Assembly: GCA_903839845.1 (NCBI GenBank)
Contig: CAIMEA010000193.1
Coordinates: 1 to 64,000, forward strand
DNA: 64,000 nt
From: an uncultured Hyphomicrobiales bacterium
GTDB lineage: Bacteria; Pseudomonadota; Alphaproteobacteria; Rhizobiales; Xanthobacteraceae
Reading direction: 5' to 3'
In this document: in pieces, positions 1 through 8,345 of the stretch
Layout of the letters: every line of letters starts with the position of its first letter
Position numbering within the stretch: position 1 is the stretch's first letter
Notes under the pieces: generated by a model
Database searches by the model: none
Told to the model about the DNA's origin: nothing
The model's input: the letters and a program-made list of their open reading frames with translations, nothing else
Made by a program: the position numbers and the translations under genes

Positions 1-681
1 CCGCTCGACCGCCTGATGGTGGGAACCGGTGCTGCATCGGTATCCGACGCCATCGCGCTCACCCGCCATGCGGCGGAACTCGGTTTCGGCGGCGCGTTGG
101 TGCTGCCGCCCTTTTATTACAAAGGCGTCACCGACGATGGACTCGCCGATTATATCGGTGCGCTGGTCAAAGCGACCGAAGCCAGCAAGCTGCCGATCTA
201 TCTTTACCACTACCCGCAACTCACCGGCATTCTCTGGAATGTTCCGCTCATCGAGCGCTTAAGGAAATCGTTTCCCGCCCGTATCGTGGGCTTGAAGGAT
301 TCGTCCGGCGACATGGCCTTCGCGCGTGCGGCCGCGGCGGTGGGATCAGACTTTGCCGTCTTCCCGTCGACCGAGGCCTGCCTGTTAGAGGCCCGCAAAG
401 GCGAGTTCGCCGGCTGCATTTCGGCCACCGCCAATCTGAATGCCGATCTCTGCCAGCGCGCCTGGGCCAAGGGCGATACCGTCGCGCATGAGGCCGCGGT
501 GGCGATCCGCAAATTGTTCGAAGGCCGTCCGCTGGTGCCGGGTGTCAAGACTTTGCTGGCCCATATCCATGGCGATCCGTCGCTGGCGCGGGTGCGGCCG
601 CCGCTGGCGCCGGTCTCAACCGCCGACCGCGACGCCATAACCGGCGGATACGACGCGATTCGGGCCAAAAAGGCCGCATAA
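1..681 (+). CDS. DapA/NAL-family aldolase (dihydrodipicolinate synthase-like), 5' end outside window
   Basis: The reading frame is open from base 1, so the start lies upstream of the window and only about 226 C-terminal residues are seen. The fragment has the hallmarks of the class I pyruvate-aldolase TIM barrel: a GTG.AS stretch near the start, PPFYYKG, the LYHYP segment that supplies the catalytic tyrosine, and GLKDSSGD carrying the Schiff-base lysine. Members include DapA, N-acetylneuraminate lyase and sugar-acid dehydratases; a true DapA is usually in another context, so a catabolic 2-keto-acid aldolase is equally possible. It lies 190 bp upstream of rpsT and has its own stop at 679-681. 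Family confident, substrate unknown. Confidence 0.85.
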   Translation, partial: PLDRLMVGTGAASVSDAIALTRHAAELGFGGALVLPPFYYKGVTDDGLADYIGALVKATEASKLPIYLYHYPQLTGILWNVPLIERLRKSFPARIVGLKDSSGDMAFARAAAAVGSDFAVFPSTEACLLEARKGEFAGCISATANLNADLCQRAWAKGDTVAHEAAVAIRKLFEGRPLVPGVKTLLAHIHGDPSLARVRPPLAPVSTADRDAITGGYDAIRAKKAA

Positions 682-710
682 AGCCGTTAAAATAGCCCGA
701 TTTTCTAACG

Positions 711-739
711 TTGACGCACGGGCGGGGGCTGACTATAAG
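711..739 (+). promoter_or_regulatory. sigma70-type promoter of rpsT
   Basis: TTGACG at 711-716 and TATAAG at 734-739 are separated by exactly 17 bp. This gives a predicted start near 746 and a leader of about 125 nt before rpsT. It is the best consensus promoter I see in the window and fits a highly expressed ribosomal protein gene. Confidence 0.7.
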
Positions 740-871
740 CCACGCCACTGGAGGCGCGTTTTCTCGCCCCCATCTTCTATTCACATCGTCCGGTTGCTTG
801 CCGGTCGCTTGAGCGGACTGATCCGCCGGCTGCCAGTTGCCTGGATACGCACGAGATACAAAGAGAATTAA

Positions 872-1141
872 ATGGCCAATACCAGTTCCGCCCGTAAAGC
901 GACCCGCAAGATCGCGCGCAAGACCGAAATCAACAAGTCGCGCCGCACCGTGCTGCGCAATTCGGTTCGCAAAGTCGAAGAAGCGATCGCTTCCGGCGAC
1001 CGCACCGCGGCAATGACGGCGATCAAGGAAGCAGAACCGGCGATCATGCGCGCAGCGCAGCGTGGCGTCGTTCACAAGAATACCGCCAGCCGCAAGGTTT
1101 CGCGTCTTGTGCATCGCATCGCTAAAATCGCTGCGAAATAA
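872..1141 (+). CDS. rpsT: 30S ribosomal protein S20
   Basis: This 89-residue, lysine/arginine-rich protein begins [13 protein letters not shown] and has the S20 helical pattern throughout. S20 binds 16S rRNA early in assembly of the small subunit. The start is supported by AAGAGA about 6 bases upstream. A strong promoter lies at 711-739 and a terminator-like hairpin follows at 1229-1254. In related genomes rpsT sits between an enoyl-CoA hydratase gene and dnaA; here dnaA still follows, but the hydratase is 60 kb away (61846-62619). Confidence 0.97.
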   Translation: MANTSSARKATRKIARKTEINKSRRTVLRNSVRKVEEAIASGDRTAAMTAIKEAEPAIMRAAQRGVVHKNTASRKVSRLVHRIAKIAAK

Positions 1142-1228
1142 TTTTTCCGGAAACTTTTGTCGGCCCTTGGACGCGCGACCATCTTTTGTTCACGCGACCT
1201 GTGCACTGACAGACGATCTGGATACCCA

Positions 1229-1254
1229 GCCACGCTAAATTGCGTGGCGCTTTT
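1229..1254 (+). terminator. rpsT terminator hairpin
   Basis: A perfect 7-bp stem (GCCACGC / GCGTGGC) with a 6-base loop TAAATT lies at 1229-1248 and is followed by GC and four T. It is 88 bp after the rpsT stop. The T tract is short, so the efficiency is uncertain. Confidence 0.55.
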
Positions 1255-1585
1255 CCAAAAACCGTATGACAATATCGGGTGGCGGTGCGCTGATGCGCGC
1301 CGCGCGCCCGCGCCCGCGTTCGTGCGAGTGTCATTGTGCTGTCTTGCTAATCTGCGTTGGCAAGATTTTGCTGGACATATCGCAACGCAAGCCGAGCACA
1401 CTCCAGCGCCGTCTTCATTTTGCCGCGGGAGTTACCCTTTCATTTCGATCAAAAATTTTTGCGGCTTCAGAACGACTTAAGCGGAAAGCAGACGCAAGGA
1501 CCCTGAAATAGCTCAGCCACAGGGGTTTCTGGCATTCATCGCTTAAAAAAAACTGACGCGCTGCACGGGTACGCGCCGCGTAAAC

Positions 1586-1608
1586 GACTCCGAGATTCCT
1601 GACGACTC
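1586..1608. promoter_or_regulatory. Cluster of three GANTC (CcrM) methylation sites
   Basis: GACTC at 1586-1590, GATTC at 1594-1598 and GACTC at 1604-1608 lie within 23 bp. GANTC is the site of the cell-cycle methyltransferase CcrM in alphaproteobacteria, and clusters occur in promoters of replication and division genes. A role in dnaA control is inference. Confidence 0.45.
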
Positions 1609-1882
1609 ATCAACACCTTGGAAACCATGCGTCGATTTTTGAGCGCACAGCGGGTGAGATGCGCGTGCGCGCAACGGCGCATCGCCGTTTAAAGAAATTG
1701 CCCCGCCCTTCGCCTTGTGTATTTTTGGAATTGCGCAAGGGCTTCCCGAGCGCCATCAGGAACAAGGATTGGTTCTGCGCTCATCAGCAGATGAGACCGG
1801 CTATTTATTGTCCGCAGGGAACAAGAAGGCCGTCGATCATTCTGCCGAGAGCCGCTACGCGATAAATCACTTCGCCGAGTTA

Positions 1883-2018
1883 CATCGTAATGCGATGACA
1901 AAGCGGGTGACCGGACGAGAACAAGACCCTGCCGGGTCCAGGACGAAAGCAGATCGGGCGAAAGTCCGAAGACGACGGCCGAGAGGCCAGAGACGATGGG
2001 CGAAAGCCCGGCGACGAC
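1883..2018 (+). ncRNA. Array of tandem short hairpins with GNRA loops and GACGA linkers
   Basis: Read on the plus strand there are six consecutive hairpins. Stem/loop/stem: CATCG-TAATG-CGATG (1883-1897), CGG-GTGA-CCG (1904-1913), GACCC-TGCC-GGGTC (1925-1938), GGGC-GAAA-GTCC (1956-1967), GGCC-GAGA-GGCC (1977-1988), GGGC-GAAA-GCCC (1998-2009). The last three form an exact 21-nt period. Four loops are GNRA tetraloops on this strand only. The linkers after hairpins 2-6 each contain GACGA. The array ends just before AAAGGGGGG and an ATG at 2033, so it may be a 5' leader or a separate RNA. I do not recognise it as a known RNA family. Confidence 0.5.
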
Positions 2019-2032
2019 AAAGGGGGGTTATC

Positions 2033-2266
2033 ATGGCGGTAGCGGAATATGGTTCGACGCGGCGTGTGCGCTCGTTTGAAATTGCTTCGCTCAATATCGT
2101 TCTGTGCGGCGCTTTCTTCGATTATGCCCGTCCGTCGGCTGATGTTTCGCTGGTTGCCGCCATTTCCGCCGTCACCCTTCCCGCTAGCCGTATAAGCGCG
2201 GCCACGTTGCGCGCCTGGTCGGAGGCAGTGGTTCGTCCGGCGACTGCGCCGCCTTTCCTGAATTAG
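2033..2266 (+). CDS. Small hypothetical protein downstream of hairpin array
   Basis: A 77-residue ORF opens with ATG at 2033, preceded by the purine run AAAGGGGGG with spacing typical of a ribosome-binding site. The product (starts MAVAEYGSTRR) has a mildly hydrophobic middle and no motif I recognise. The frame stays open upstream but becomes arginine-rich low-complexity sequence across the hairpins, so translation there is unlikely. It may be a small protein controlled by the structured leader, or chance. The strong SD and position are the only evidence. Confidence 0.25.
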   Translation: MAVAEYGSTRRVRSFEIASLNIVLCGAFFDYARPSADVSLVAAISAVTLPASRISAATLRAWSEAVVRPATAPPFLN

Positions 2267-2458
2267 CCGCGCGGCGTTTCGTTTCATGCCGATGACGTCT
2301 CCCCGGCCCTTCGATGCTTAGAGCCGCTCCGACGCATCGCACCGACCCCTTCGCGTGAGATTAGTTGCGACCCGTATCCCGGCGCGTGGGTAACCTCATG
2401 CCGCCATGCCGAGCCAATCATGTCCGTTCAATCGATTCAGCCAACAGAGAATAAAAAA

Positions 2459-3892
2459 ATGTCCAACGACGATGAGAGCTGGTTGCGGGTCAAAGCACGT
2501 CTGCGCGCCGAAGTCGGCGACGACGTCTTCTCCAGCTGGTTTGCGCGCATGGACCTCGAGCAGCTTGCCGACGGCGTGGTCCGGCTGTCGGTGCCGACGC
2601 GCTTCCTGAAGAGCTGGATTCAGTCGCATTATGCCGAGCGGGTGCTCGCCTGCTGGCAGGCCGAACAGGATCAGGTTGGCCGCATTGAACTCATCGTCCG
2701 CTCGGCGGTCCTCAAGACCACGGTGCAGCCAAAGCCGAAGGCCGAGTTGATGGCCGCCAGCGACGGCGCGCGTGGCTTCGGCAATGGCGTCAATGCCAGC
2801 GTCGGCCGTCCGATGTCGGCCGGCGATCCCGGCGTGCACGAGGCGCTCGGCGGTTCGCCGCTCGACGCCCGTCTGACCTTCGACAGTTTCGTCGTCGGCC
2901 GTTCCAATACCCTGGCGCAGGCCGCCGCCCGTCAGGTCGCCGCCGCCCGCCGTGGCGATCCGGTGATGTTCAACCCGCTCTATATCCATGCCGGCGTCGG
3001 GCTGGGCAAGACGCATCTGTTGCAGGCGATCACCTGGGCCGGCAATGCCGGCGGCGAACGCAAGGTGCTGTATCTCACCGCCGAGAAGTTCATGTACGGC
3101 TTCGTCTCGGCGCTGCGCACGCAGACCGCGCTCGCCTTCAAGGAAGCGCTGCGCGGTATCGGTGTGCTGGTGATCGACGACTTGCAGTTCCTGCAAGGCA
3201 AGTCGACGCAAGCCGAGTTCTGCCACACGCTCAACGCGCTGATCGATGCGGGACGCCAGGTCGTCATCGCCTCCGATCGTCCGCCATCGGAACTGGAAAG
3301 CCTCGACGACCGCGTCCGCTCGCGCCTGGCCGGCGGTCTCGTTGTCGAGATGGGCACGCTCGGCGAAGAGCTCCGCTTTGAAATCCTCAAGGCTCGCGTC
3401 GTCTCGGCGCGCTCGCATCACCCGTCATTCGACGTACCGCTGCCGGTGCTGGCCTATATCGCCAAGACCGTCACCCATAACGGCCGCGACCTGGAAGGCG
3501 CGCTCAATCGGCTGCTCGCCCATAACAAGCTGACCGGACAATCGGTGACGCTGGAAATGGCCGAGCGCGAGGTGCGCGACCTGATCCGGCCGCAGGAGCC
3601 CAAGCGGGTCAAGATCGAGGACATCCAGCGTATCGTCGCGCGCCAGTACAATGTCAGCCGGTCCGACCTGCTGTCGTCGCGCCGGACCGCCAATGTCGTC
3701 CGCCCGCGCCAGGTGGCGATGTATCTGGCCAAGACGCTGACCTTGCGGTCGTTGCCCGAGATCGGGCGGAGGTTCGGCGGCCGCGATCACACCACGGTGC
3801 TGCACGCGGTGCGCAAAATCGAAGGGCTGGTCGGCAACGACATGGCTTTGGCCGAGGAAATCGAGATCCTCAAGAGGCAGCTGCAGGAGTAG
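2459..3892 (+). CDS. dnaA: Chromosomal replication initiator DnaA
   Basis: DnaA binds origin DNA boxes and, in the ATP form, opens oriC. The chosen start gives [16 protein letters not shown], which resembles related DnaA N-termini as I recall them, and it has AGAGA about 9 bases upstream; an upstream in-frame ATG at 2420 would add 13 residues but lacks a clear SD. Domain I is followed by a variable linker, the AAA+ core with Walker A GVGLGKTH (about residues 180-187) and Walker [10 protein letters not shown], and domain IV with the DnaA signature [10 protein letters not shown] near residue 440. The length of 477 is normal. It is followed by dnaN after a 292-bp gap containing a palindromic repeat. 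Confidence 0.97.
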   Translation: MSNDDESWLRVKARLRAEVGDDVFSSWFARMDLEQLADGVVRLSVPTRFLKSWIQSHYAERVLACWQAEQDQVGRIELIVRSAVLKTTVQPKPKAELMAASDGARGFGNGVNASVGRPMSAGDPGVHEALGGSPLDARLTFDSFVVGRSNTLAQAAARQVAAARRGDPVMFNPLYIHAGVGLGKTHLLQAITWAGNAGGERKVLYLTAEKFMYGFVSALRTQTALAFKEALRGIGVLVIDDLQFLQGKSTQAEFCHTLNALIDAGRQVVIASDRPPSELESLDDRVRSRLAGGLVVEMGTLGEELRFEILKARVVSARSHHPSFDVPLPVLAYIAKTVTHNGRDLEGALNRLLAHNKLTGQSVTLEMAEREVRDLIRPQEPKRVKIEDIQRIVARQYNVSRSDLLSSRRTANVVRPRQVAMYLAKTLTLRSLPEIGRRFGGRDHTTVLHAVRKIEGLVGNDMALAEEIEILKRQLQE

Positions 3893-3901
3893 ACCAAAGC
3901 T

Positions 3902-3987
3902 CCGCTCATCCCCGCGAAGGCGGGGATATAGACAACGTCCGAATTTCGGTCAAAGAACTGGATTCCCGCTTCCGCGGGAATGAGCGG
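3902..3987. repeat. Palindromic intergenic repeat, family B copy 1
   Basis: Terminal inverted arms CCGCTCATCCCCGCG and CGCGGGAATGAGCGG flank a core holding GAAGGCGGGGAT and GGATTCCCGCTTC. A near-identical element is at 34645-34733 and related forms at 48637-48769 and 52157-52243. It lies just after the dnaA stop, and as RNA it would fold into a long hairpin. Confidence 0.75.
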
Positions 3988-4184
3988 TGGGTGGGGCACG
4001 TCCGCGGTTTCCCAAGGAAGTCCCCTGTGCACACCTGGGGAAATTTGCACCCGCCCCACCGCCGCCCTTGCTTAAATGCCCCGCTCTTGCCACCTTTGCC
4101 CCCCGGCTCCGCATGCGCGGATGGCCGGCTTGCCGTTGCGCCTGGTTTAAGGGCTCATTTTGAAGGCGCCGAAGCGGGTCTCCC

Positions 4185-5303
4185 ATGAAAGTCACTGTCG
4201 AGCGTGCTGAACTCTTGAAATCCCTGGGCCACGTCCATCGCGTGGTCGAGCGGCGCAATACCATCCCCATTCTCGCCAACGTGCTGGTCCGCGCCGACAA
4301 GGGCAAGCTCAGCATGAAGGCAACCGATCTCGATCTTGAAGTCACCGACTCGATTTCGGCCGAAGTCGCGCCCGGCGGCTCGACCACCGTGCCGGCGCAT
4401 ATGTTCTACGACATCGTGCGCAAGCTGCCCGAGGGCTCGCAGATCGTTATCGAAGGTTCCGGCGACCGCGCCGTACTGTCGATCCGCGCCGGGCGCTCGC
4501 GTTTCACGCTGCAGACTTTGCCGGAAAGCGATTTCCCCGATTTGGCCGCCGGGGAGATGAGCCACAAGTTCTCGGTTCCCGCCGCCGACCTGAAGCGGCT
4601 GATCGACAAGACCCAGTTCGCGATCTCGACGGAAGAGACCCGCTATTATCTCAACGGCATCTATCTGCACGCCGCCGGCGCCGCCAAGGCCGCGACTCTG
4701 CGCGCGGTCGCGACCGACGGGCACCGGCTGGCGCAGGTCGAGCTGCCTCTGCCGGAAGGCGCGGCCGGCATGCCGGGCATCATCGTGCCGCGCAAGACGG
4801 TCGCCGAGGTGCAGCGTCTGATCGAGACTGGCGAAGGCGAGGTCCTGATCGAACTGTCGGGCGGCAAGATCCGTTTCTCGATCGGCAACGTCGTGCTGAC
4901 CTCGAAACTGATCGACGGCACGTTCCCGGACTATGGCCGGGTCATCCCGGCCAACAACGACAAGAGCCTGATCGTCGACAAGAAGGATTTCGAGGCGGCG
5001 GTCGACCGCGTCTCGACCGTATCGAGCGAGCGCGGCCGCGCCGTCAAATTGTCGATCACCAGCGGAAGGCTGGTGCTGTCGGTCACTAATCCGGATTCGG
5101 GGTCCGCGACCGAGGAACTAGAAGTCGAATACGATTCCGATCCGCTCGATATCGGTTTTAATTCACGTTACCTGCTCGACATCGCTGCGCAGATCGAAGG
5201 CGAGGTCGCCGTGCTCAAGCTCGCCGATCCGGGTTCGCCGACTCTGGTTCAGGACAAGGACGCCAAAGGCGCGCTGTATGTCTTGATGCCGATGCGGGTG
5301 TAA
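4185..5303 (+). CDS. dnaN: DNA polymerase III beta subunit (sliding clamp)
   Basis: This 372-residue protein is the ring-shaped processivity factor that tethers Pol III and repair enzymes to DNA. It begins MKVTVERAELLKSLGHV and shows the beta-clamp pattern: the PILANVLV segment, three repeated clamp folds, GTFPDY in the middle domain, and a C-terminus VLMPMRV typical of the family. It follows dnaA and precedes gnd, gntK and recF in the same direction. The start at 4185 has only a weak SD (GCGGG), but the N-terminus is canonical. Confidence 0.97.
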   Translation: MKVTVERAELLKSLGHVHRVVERRNTIPILANVLVRADKGKLSMKATDLDLEVTDSISAEVAPGGSTTVPAHMFYDIVRKLPEGSQIVIEGSGDRAVLSIRAGRSRFTLQTLPESDFPDLAAGEMSHKFSVPAADLKRLIDKTQFAISTEETRYYLNGIYLHAAGAAKAATLRAVATDGHRLAQVELPLPEGAAGMPGIIVPRKTVAEVQRLIETGEGEVLIELSGGKIRFSIGNVVLTSKLIDGTFPDYGRVIPANNDKSLIVDKKDFEAAVDRVSTVSSERGRAVKLSITSGRLVLSVTNPDSGSATEELEVEYDSDPLDIGFNSRYLLDIAAQIEGEVAVLKLADPGSPTLVQDKDAKGALYVLMPMRV

Positions 5304-5342
5304 CCGGCGTCCGCTGGTCATCCATCGTTCGGAAAGACTGCA

Positions 5343-6317
5343 ATGCAGATCGGCATGATCGGGCTTGGTCGAATGGGTGCGAACCTTTCGCGCCGGCTGA
5401 TCAAGCATGGTCATAATGTCGTTGTCAGCGATGTTGCCGAAGCGTCCGTACAGGCCCTGGCCGCGGACGGTGCGCAGCCCGCATCAAGCCTCGCCGATGT
5501 TGTCAGGCAGCTGACACCGCCGCGCGCGGTCTGGGTCATGCTGCCGGCGGGCGAGGCGACCGAGAGCACAATCGCCAAACTGACCGACCTGCTCGATGCC
5601 GGCGACACCATCATCGATGGCGGCAATACGTTCTGGAAGGACGATTTAAGGCGGGCAAAGGAGTTGAAGGAGCGCGGCCTGCATCACGTCGATGTCGGCA
5701 CCAGCGGCGGCGTGCTCGGCGCCACGTCGGGATATTGTTTGATGATCGGCGGCGAGAAGGACGTTGTGGCGCGGCTGGCGCCGATCTTCGCCGCTTTGTC
5801 GCCCGGCGGAGAAGCGCCGGGACAAGGTTCAACGGCCCCGCAAGGCTGGCTGCATGTCGGTCCGAACGGCGCCGGCCATTTCGTCAAGATGGTGCACAAC
5901 GGCATCGAATACGGCCTGATGCAGGCCTATGCCGAAGGCTTCCAGATCCTCGCCGAAGCCAATGATACGAATGTGCCCGTGGCCGAACGCTTGCCGCTGC
6001 GGATCGACGAGATCGCCGAAGTCTGGCGGCACGGCAGTATCGTCTCGTCCAAACTTCTCGATGTCACCGCCACCGCGCTGCGTCAGGATGCCAGCCTCAA
6101 GGACTTCTCCGGCAAAGTGGACGATACCGGCGAAGGCCGCTGGACCATCCAGACGGCGATCGAGCGCGCCATTCCGACGATGACGCTGACGGCGGCGCTT
6201 TACGCCCGTTTCCGCTCGCGCCGCGACGTGAATTTCGCCGACAAGGTGATCTCGGCCATGCGGAAGGGCTTCGGCGGCCATCGTGAGGCTGCCGGCGAGC
6301 CCAAAAGTAAATCCTGA
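5343..6317 (+). CDS. gnd: 6-phosphogluconate dehydrogenase, short (NAD-type) form
   Basis: This enzyme oxidatively decarboxylates 6-phosphogluconate to ribulose 5-phosphate. At 324 residues it belongs to the short, usually NAD-preferring class, not the 470-residue class. Seen features: the Rossmann motif GLGRMG (residues 7-12), GTSGG at 119-123, and catalytic Lys182 with Asn186 in HFVKMVHNGIEYG. GGAAAG lies upstream of the ATG. The stop shares one base with the gntK start, so gluconate phosphorylation and the next oxidation are translationally coupled. Placement between dnaN and recF is unusual in bacteria generally. Confidence 0.92.
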   Translation: MQIGMIGLGRMGANLSRRLIKHGHNVVVSDVAEASVQALAADGAQPASSLADVVRQLTPPRAVWVMLPAGEATESTIAKLTDLLDAGDTIIDGGNTFWKDDLRRAKELKERGLHHVDVGTSGGVLGATSGYCLMIGGEKDVVARLAPIFAALSPGGEAPGQGSTAPQGWLHVGPNGAGHFVKMVHNGIEYGLMQAYAEGFQILAEANDTNVPVAERLPLRIDEIAEVWRHGSIVSSKLLDVTATALRQDASLKDFSGKVDDTGEGRWTIQTAIERAIPTMTLTAALYARFRSRRDVNFADKVISAMRKGFGGHREAAGEPKSKS

Positions 6318-6832
6318 TGGCGAACAACTGGGCCACGGCCATCGTCGTCATGGGCGTGACCGGCGCCGGCAAAAGCACGATTGGTTCGCTGCTGGCGCAA
6401 CAGCTCGCCCGTCCGCTGATCGAGGGCGACAGCCTGCATCCGCCATCGAACATCGCCAAGATGTCGCAAGGCATTCCGCTCAATGACGACGACCGTCTGC
6501 CCTGGCTGAAAGCGATTGCCGCGCGCATCGACGATGCACGCCGCGCAAGCCAGCCGATCATCGTTACATGCTCGGCGCTCAAGCGCAGTTATCGCGAAAT
6601 CCTGACGGACGGTCATGACGATGTCGGGTTTGTGTACCTGAAGGGCGCCAAAGACCTGATCGCCGACCGCTTGGCCGCACGCAAAGGCCACTTCATGCCG
6701 CCACAGTTGCTCGATAGCCAAATGGCGGCGTTGCAGGAACCTGGCGTCGACGAGCCGTCGATTGTCATTGCCATTGACGCGGCGCCGGACGATATCGTGG
6801 CCTCGATCATCGGGAAATTCGGGTCGCAATGA
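6317..6832 (+). CDS. gntK: Gluconokinase
   Basis: ATP-dependent phosphorylation of gluconate to 6-phosphogluconate, the substrate of the preceding gnd. The 171-residue protein has the P-loop GVTGAGKST (residues 13-21) and the GDSLHPPSNIAKM substrate segment typical of thermoresistant-type gluconokinases. The start overlaps the gnd stop by one base and the stop overlaps the recF start by four (ATGA), so the three genes form one translational unit. Confidence 0.93.
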   Translation: MANNWATAIVVMGVTGAGKSTIGSLLAQQLARPLIEGDSLHPPSNIAKMSQGIPLNDDDRLPWLKAIAARIDDARRASQPIIVTCSALKRSYREILTDGHDDVGFVYLKGAKDLIADRLAARKGHFMPPQLLDSQMAALQEPGVDEPSIVIAIDAAPDDIVASIIGKFGSQ

Positions 6833-7974
6833 CCGCCGCCTTCATTCGCCGCCTGACGCTCACCAATTTCCGCAGCTATCACGCCGCGCAAATCGCGCTG
6901 GATGAAGCCGGTCCGGTGGTGCTGACTGGCGTCAACGGCGCCGGCAAGACCAATCTGATCGAAGCGATCTCGATGCTGGCGCCGGGACGCGGCCTGCACC
7001 GCGCCACCATGGACGAGCTGGCCTTCTTGGAAGGCGACGGCTCCTGGGCGGTGTCGGCCGAGATCGAGGGCATGCTCGGCCTCTCCACACTCGGCACCGG
7101 TATCGAGCCGCCGGTTGGCGACGATACGCCGACCAACCGCAAATGCCGCATCGACCGCGAGAATGTCGGCTCTGCTGTCGCCTTTGCCGATCATCTGCGC
7201 GTGGTCTGGCTGACGCCGTCGATGGATCCCTTGTTCAACGGTCCGGCGTCGGAGCGGCGGCGCTTTCTCGACCGGCTGGTGCTGGCGGTCGATGCGCAGC
7301 ATTCGAGCCGCGTCAATGCGCTGGAGCGGTCGCTGCGCTCGCGCAATCGCCTGCTGGAAGACAATCGCAGCGATTCGCACTGGCTCGATGCCATCGAGCA
7401 CGAAACGGCGGAAGTCGCCGTCGCGGTGGCGGCGGGGCGCGCCGAGACGGTCAACCGCCTTGCCGGCGCGCTTGATGCAACACGGGATCAAGCGCCGGCC
7501 TTCGCGCTGCCCGATATCGCGCTCGACGGCTGGATGGAAAAGTTGCTGCCCGACCGCAATGCGCGCGAGATCGAGGACCGCTATCGCGAACTGCTGAGGG
7601 AAAATCGCGCCCGCGACGCCGCCGCCGGCCGCACGCTTGACGGGCCGCACCGCTCGGATTTTCTGGTCACCCATTCCGGCAAGGGCATTCCCGCCGCCGA
7701 GGCTTCGACCGGCGAACAGAAGGCGCTGCTGATCCGCCTGGTGCTGGCGCATGCGCGGCTGATCAAGGAGATGACCGGCTACGCGCCGGTGATGCTGCTC
7801 GACGAGGTGGTGGCGCATCTCGATCCGCTGCGCCGAGCCGCGCTCTATGACGCGCTGTCGACGCTCGGCGCGCAGGTCTGGATGACCGGCGCCGACCCGG
7901 CGGCCTTCGGCGACATTGCCGGCCGCGCCGCGATGTTCGAGGTGCGCAGCGGTACCGTGGCGCCGCTGCGCTAA
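6829..7974 (+). CDS. recF: DNA replication/repair protein RecF
   Basis: SMC-like ATPase that helps load RecA at single-strand gaps. It is 381 residues long, with Walker A GVNGAGKTN near residue 34, LTNFRSY at the N-terminus, the ABC signature-like STGEQKALL and Walker B MLLDEVVAHLD in the C-terminal part. The start ATG overlaps the gntK stop. The dnaA-dnaN-recF-gyrB order is the classic origin-proximal set, here with gnd-gntK inserted and a ClC gene placed before gyrB. Confidence 0.96.
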   Translation: MTAAFIRRLTLTNFRSYHAAQIALDEAGPVVLTGVNGAGKTNLIEAISMLAPGRGLHRATMDELAFLEGDGSWAVSAEIEGMLGLSTLGTGIEPPVGDDTPTNRKCRIDRENVGSAVAFADHLRVVWLTPSMDPLFNGPASERRRFLDRLVLAVDAQHSSRVNALERSLRSRNRLLEDNRSDSHWLDAIEHETAEVAVAVAAGRAETVNRLAGALDATRDQAPAFALPDIALDGWMEKLLPDRNAREIEDRYRELLRENRARDAAAGRTLDGPHRSDFLVTHSGKGIPAAEASTGEQKALLIRLVLAHARLIKEMTGYAPVMLLDEVVAHLDPLRRAALYDALSTLGAQVWMTGADPAAFGDIAGRAAMFEVRSGTVAPLR

Positions 7975-8119
7975 GTGTTGCGCCTCGGCGCGTCCGTCGC
8001 GGCGCTTACGGTTCATTAATAGCGTTACTTTGAAATAAACGAAAACAGGAACTATAGCTGACGCAATAGCTTAACCTCCCACATGGCGGCCCGGACACGT
8101 ACGGTCAGCCAGGAAATGG

Positions 8120-8338
8120 ATGTGGGCTATGTCAAAGGAAAATGGGGCGGCAACCGACCGGCTGAAGCGTGAATTGCAGCGCGCCGTGGAACATATTCGT
8201 ACCGAACTCGACAAAATCGAAATTCTTTCGGCGGCGATGTCCGCCTTCAGCAAGCCGGTTCCCAATTATGAACCCGGGTTCCGGCACTTGCGGCATGTGA
8301 CGGCGAGCGCGCTCGAGCTGAACAGCGCGCGTCGCTGA
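8120..8338 (+). CDS. Small hypothetical protein between recF and clcA-like gene
   Basis: A 72-residue, charged, mostly helical protein without signal peptide or membrane segment. The ATG at 8120 has AGGAAA 5 bases upstream; an internal ATG at 8129 gives a more usual MSKENGAATDRL N-terminus but poorer spacing. The C-terminal part, PNYEPGFRHLRHVTASALELN, looks ordered. I do not recognise a domain. Codon use matches the neighbours. Probably a real lineage-specific gene of unknown function. Confidence 0.55.
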   Translation: MWAMSKENGAATDRLKRELQRAVEHIRTELDKIEILSAAMSAFSKPVPNYEPGFRHLRHVTASALELNSARR

Positions 8339-8345
8339 TCAGCGA

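Larger units (their letters stand above)
1142..2458. other. Long rpsT-dnaA intergenic region
   Basis: About 1.3 kb without a convincing long gene. It holds the rpsT terminator, an AT-richer part around 1430-1560 with the palindrome AAAAATTTTT near 1450, a cluster of three GANTC sites (1586-1608), an array of short hairpins (1883-2018) and a small ORF with a strong ribosome-binding site (2033-2266). I searched by eye for DnaA boxes (TTATNCACA) and found none good enough to call an origin; the best was a one-mismatch TTTTCCAAA at 1251, which overlaps the terminator. The region is a candidate for dnaA regulation, and oriC cannot be assigned from it. Confidence 0.6.

Noticed and set aside
1715..2266. 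183-codon ORF across the hairpin array
   Set aside because: The part over the hairpins is Arg-rich low complexity, and RNA structure explains the sequence better; only the last 77 codons have an SD.
1142..2458. oriC with DnaA boxes
   Set aside because: No TTATNCACA cluster seen on either strand; alphaproteobacterial origins are often away from dnaA.
6613..8016. 467-codon minus-strand frame opposite gntK and recF
   Set aside because: Covers two proven genes and shows no family features.
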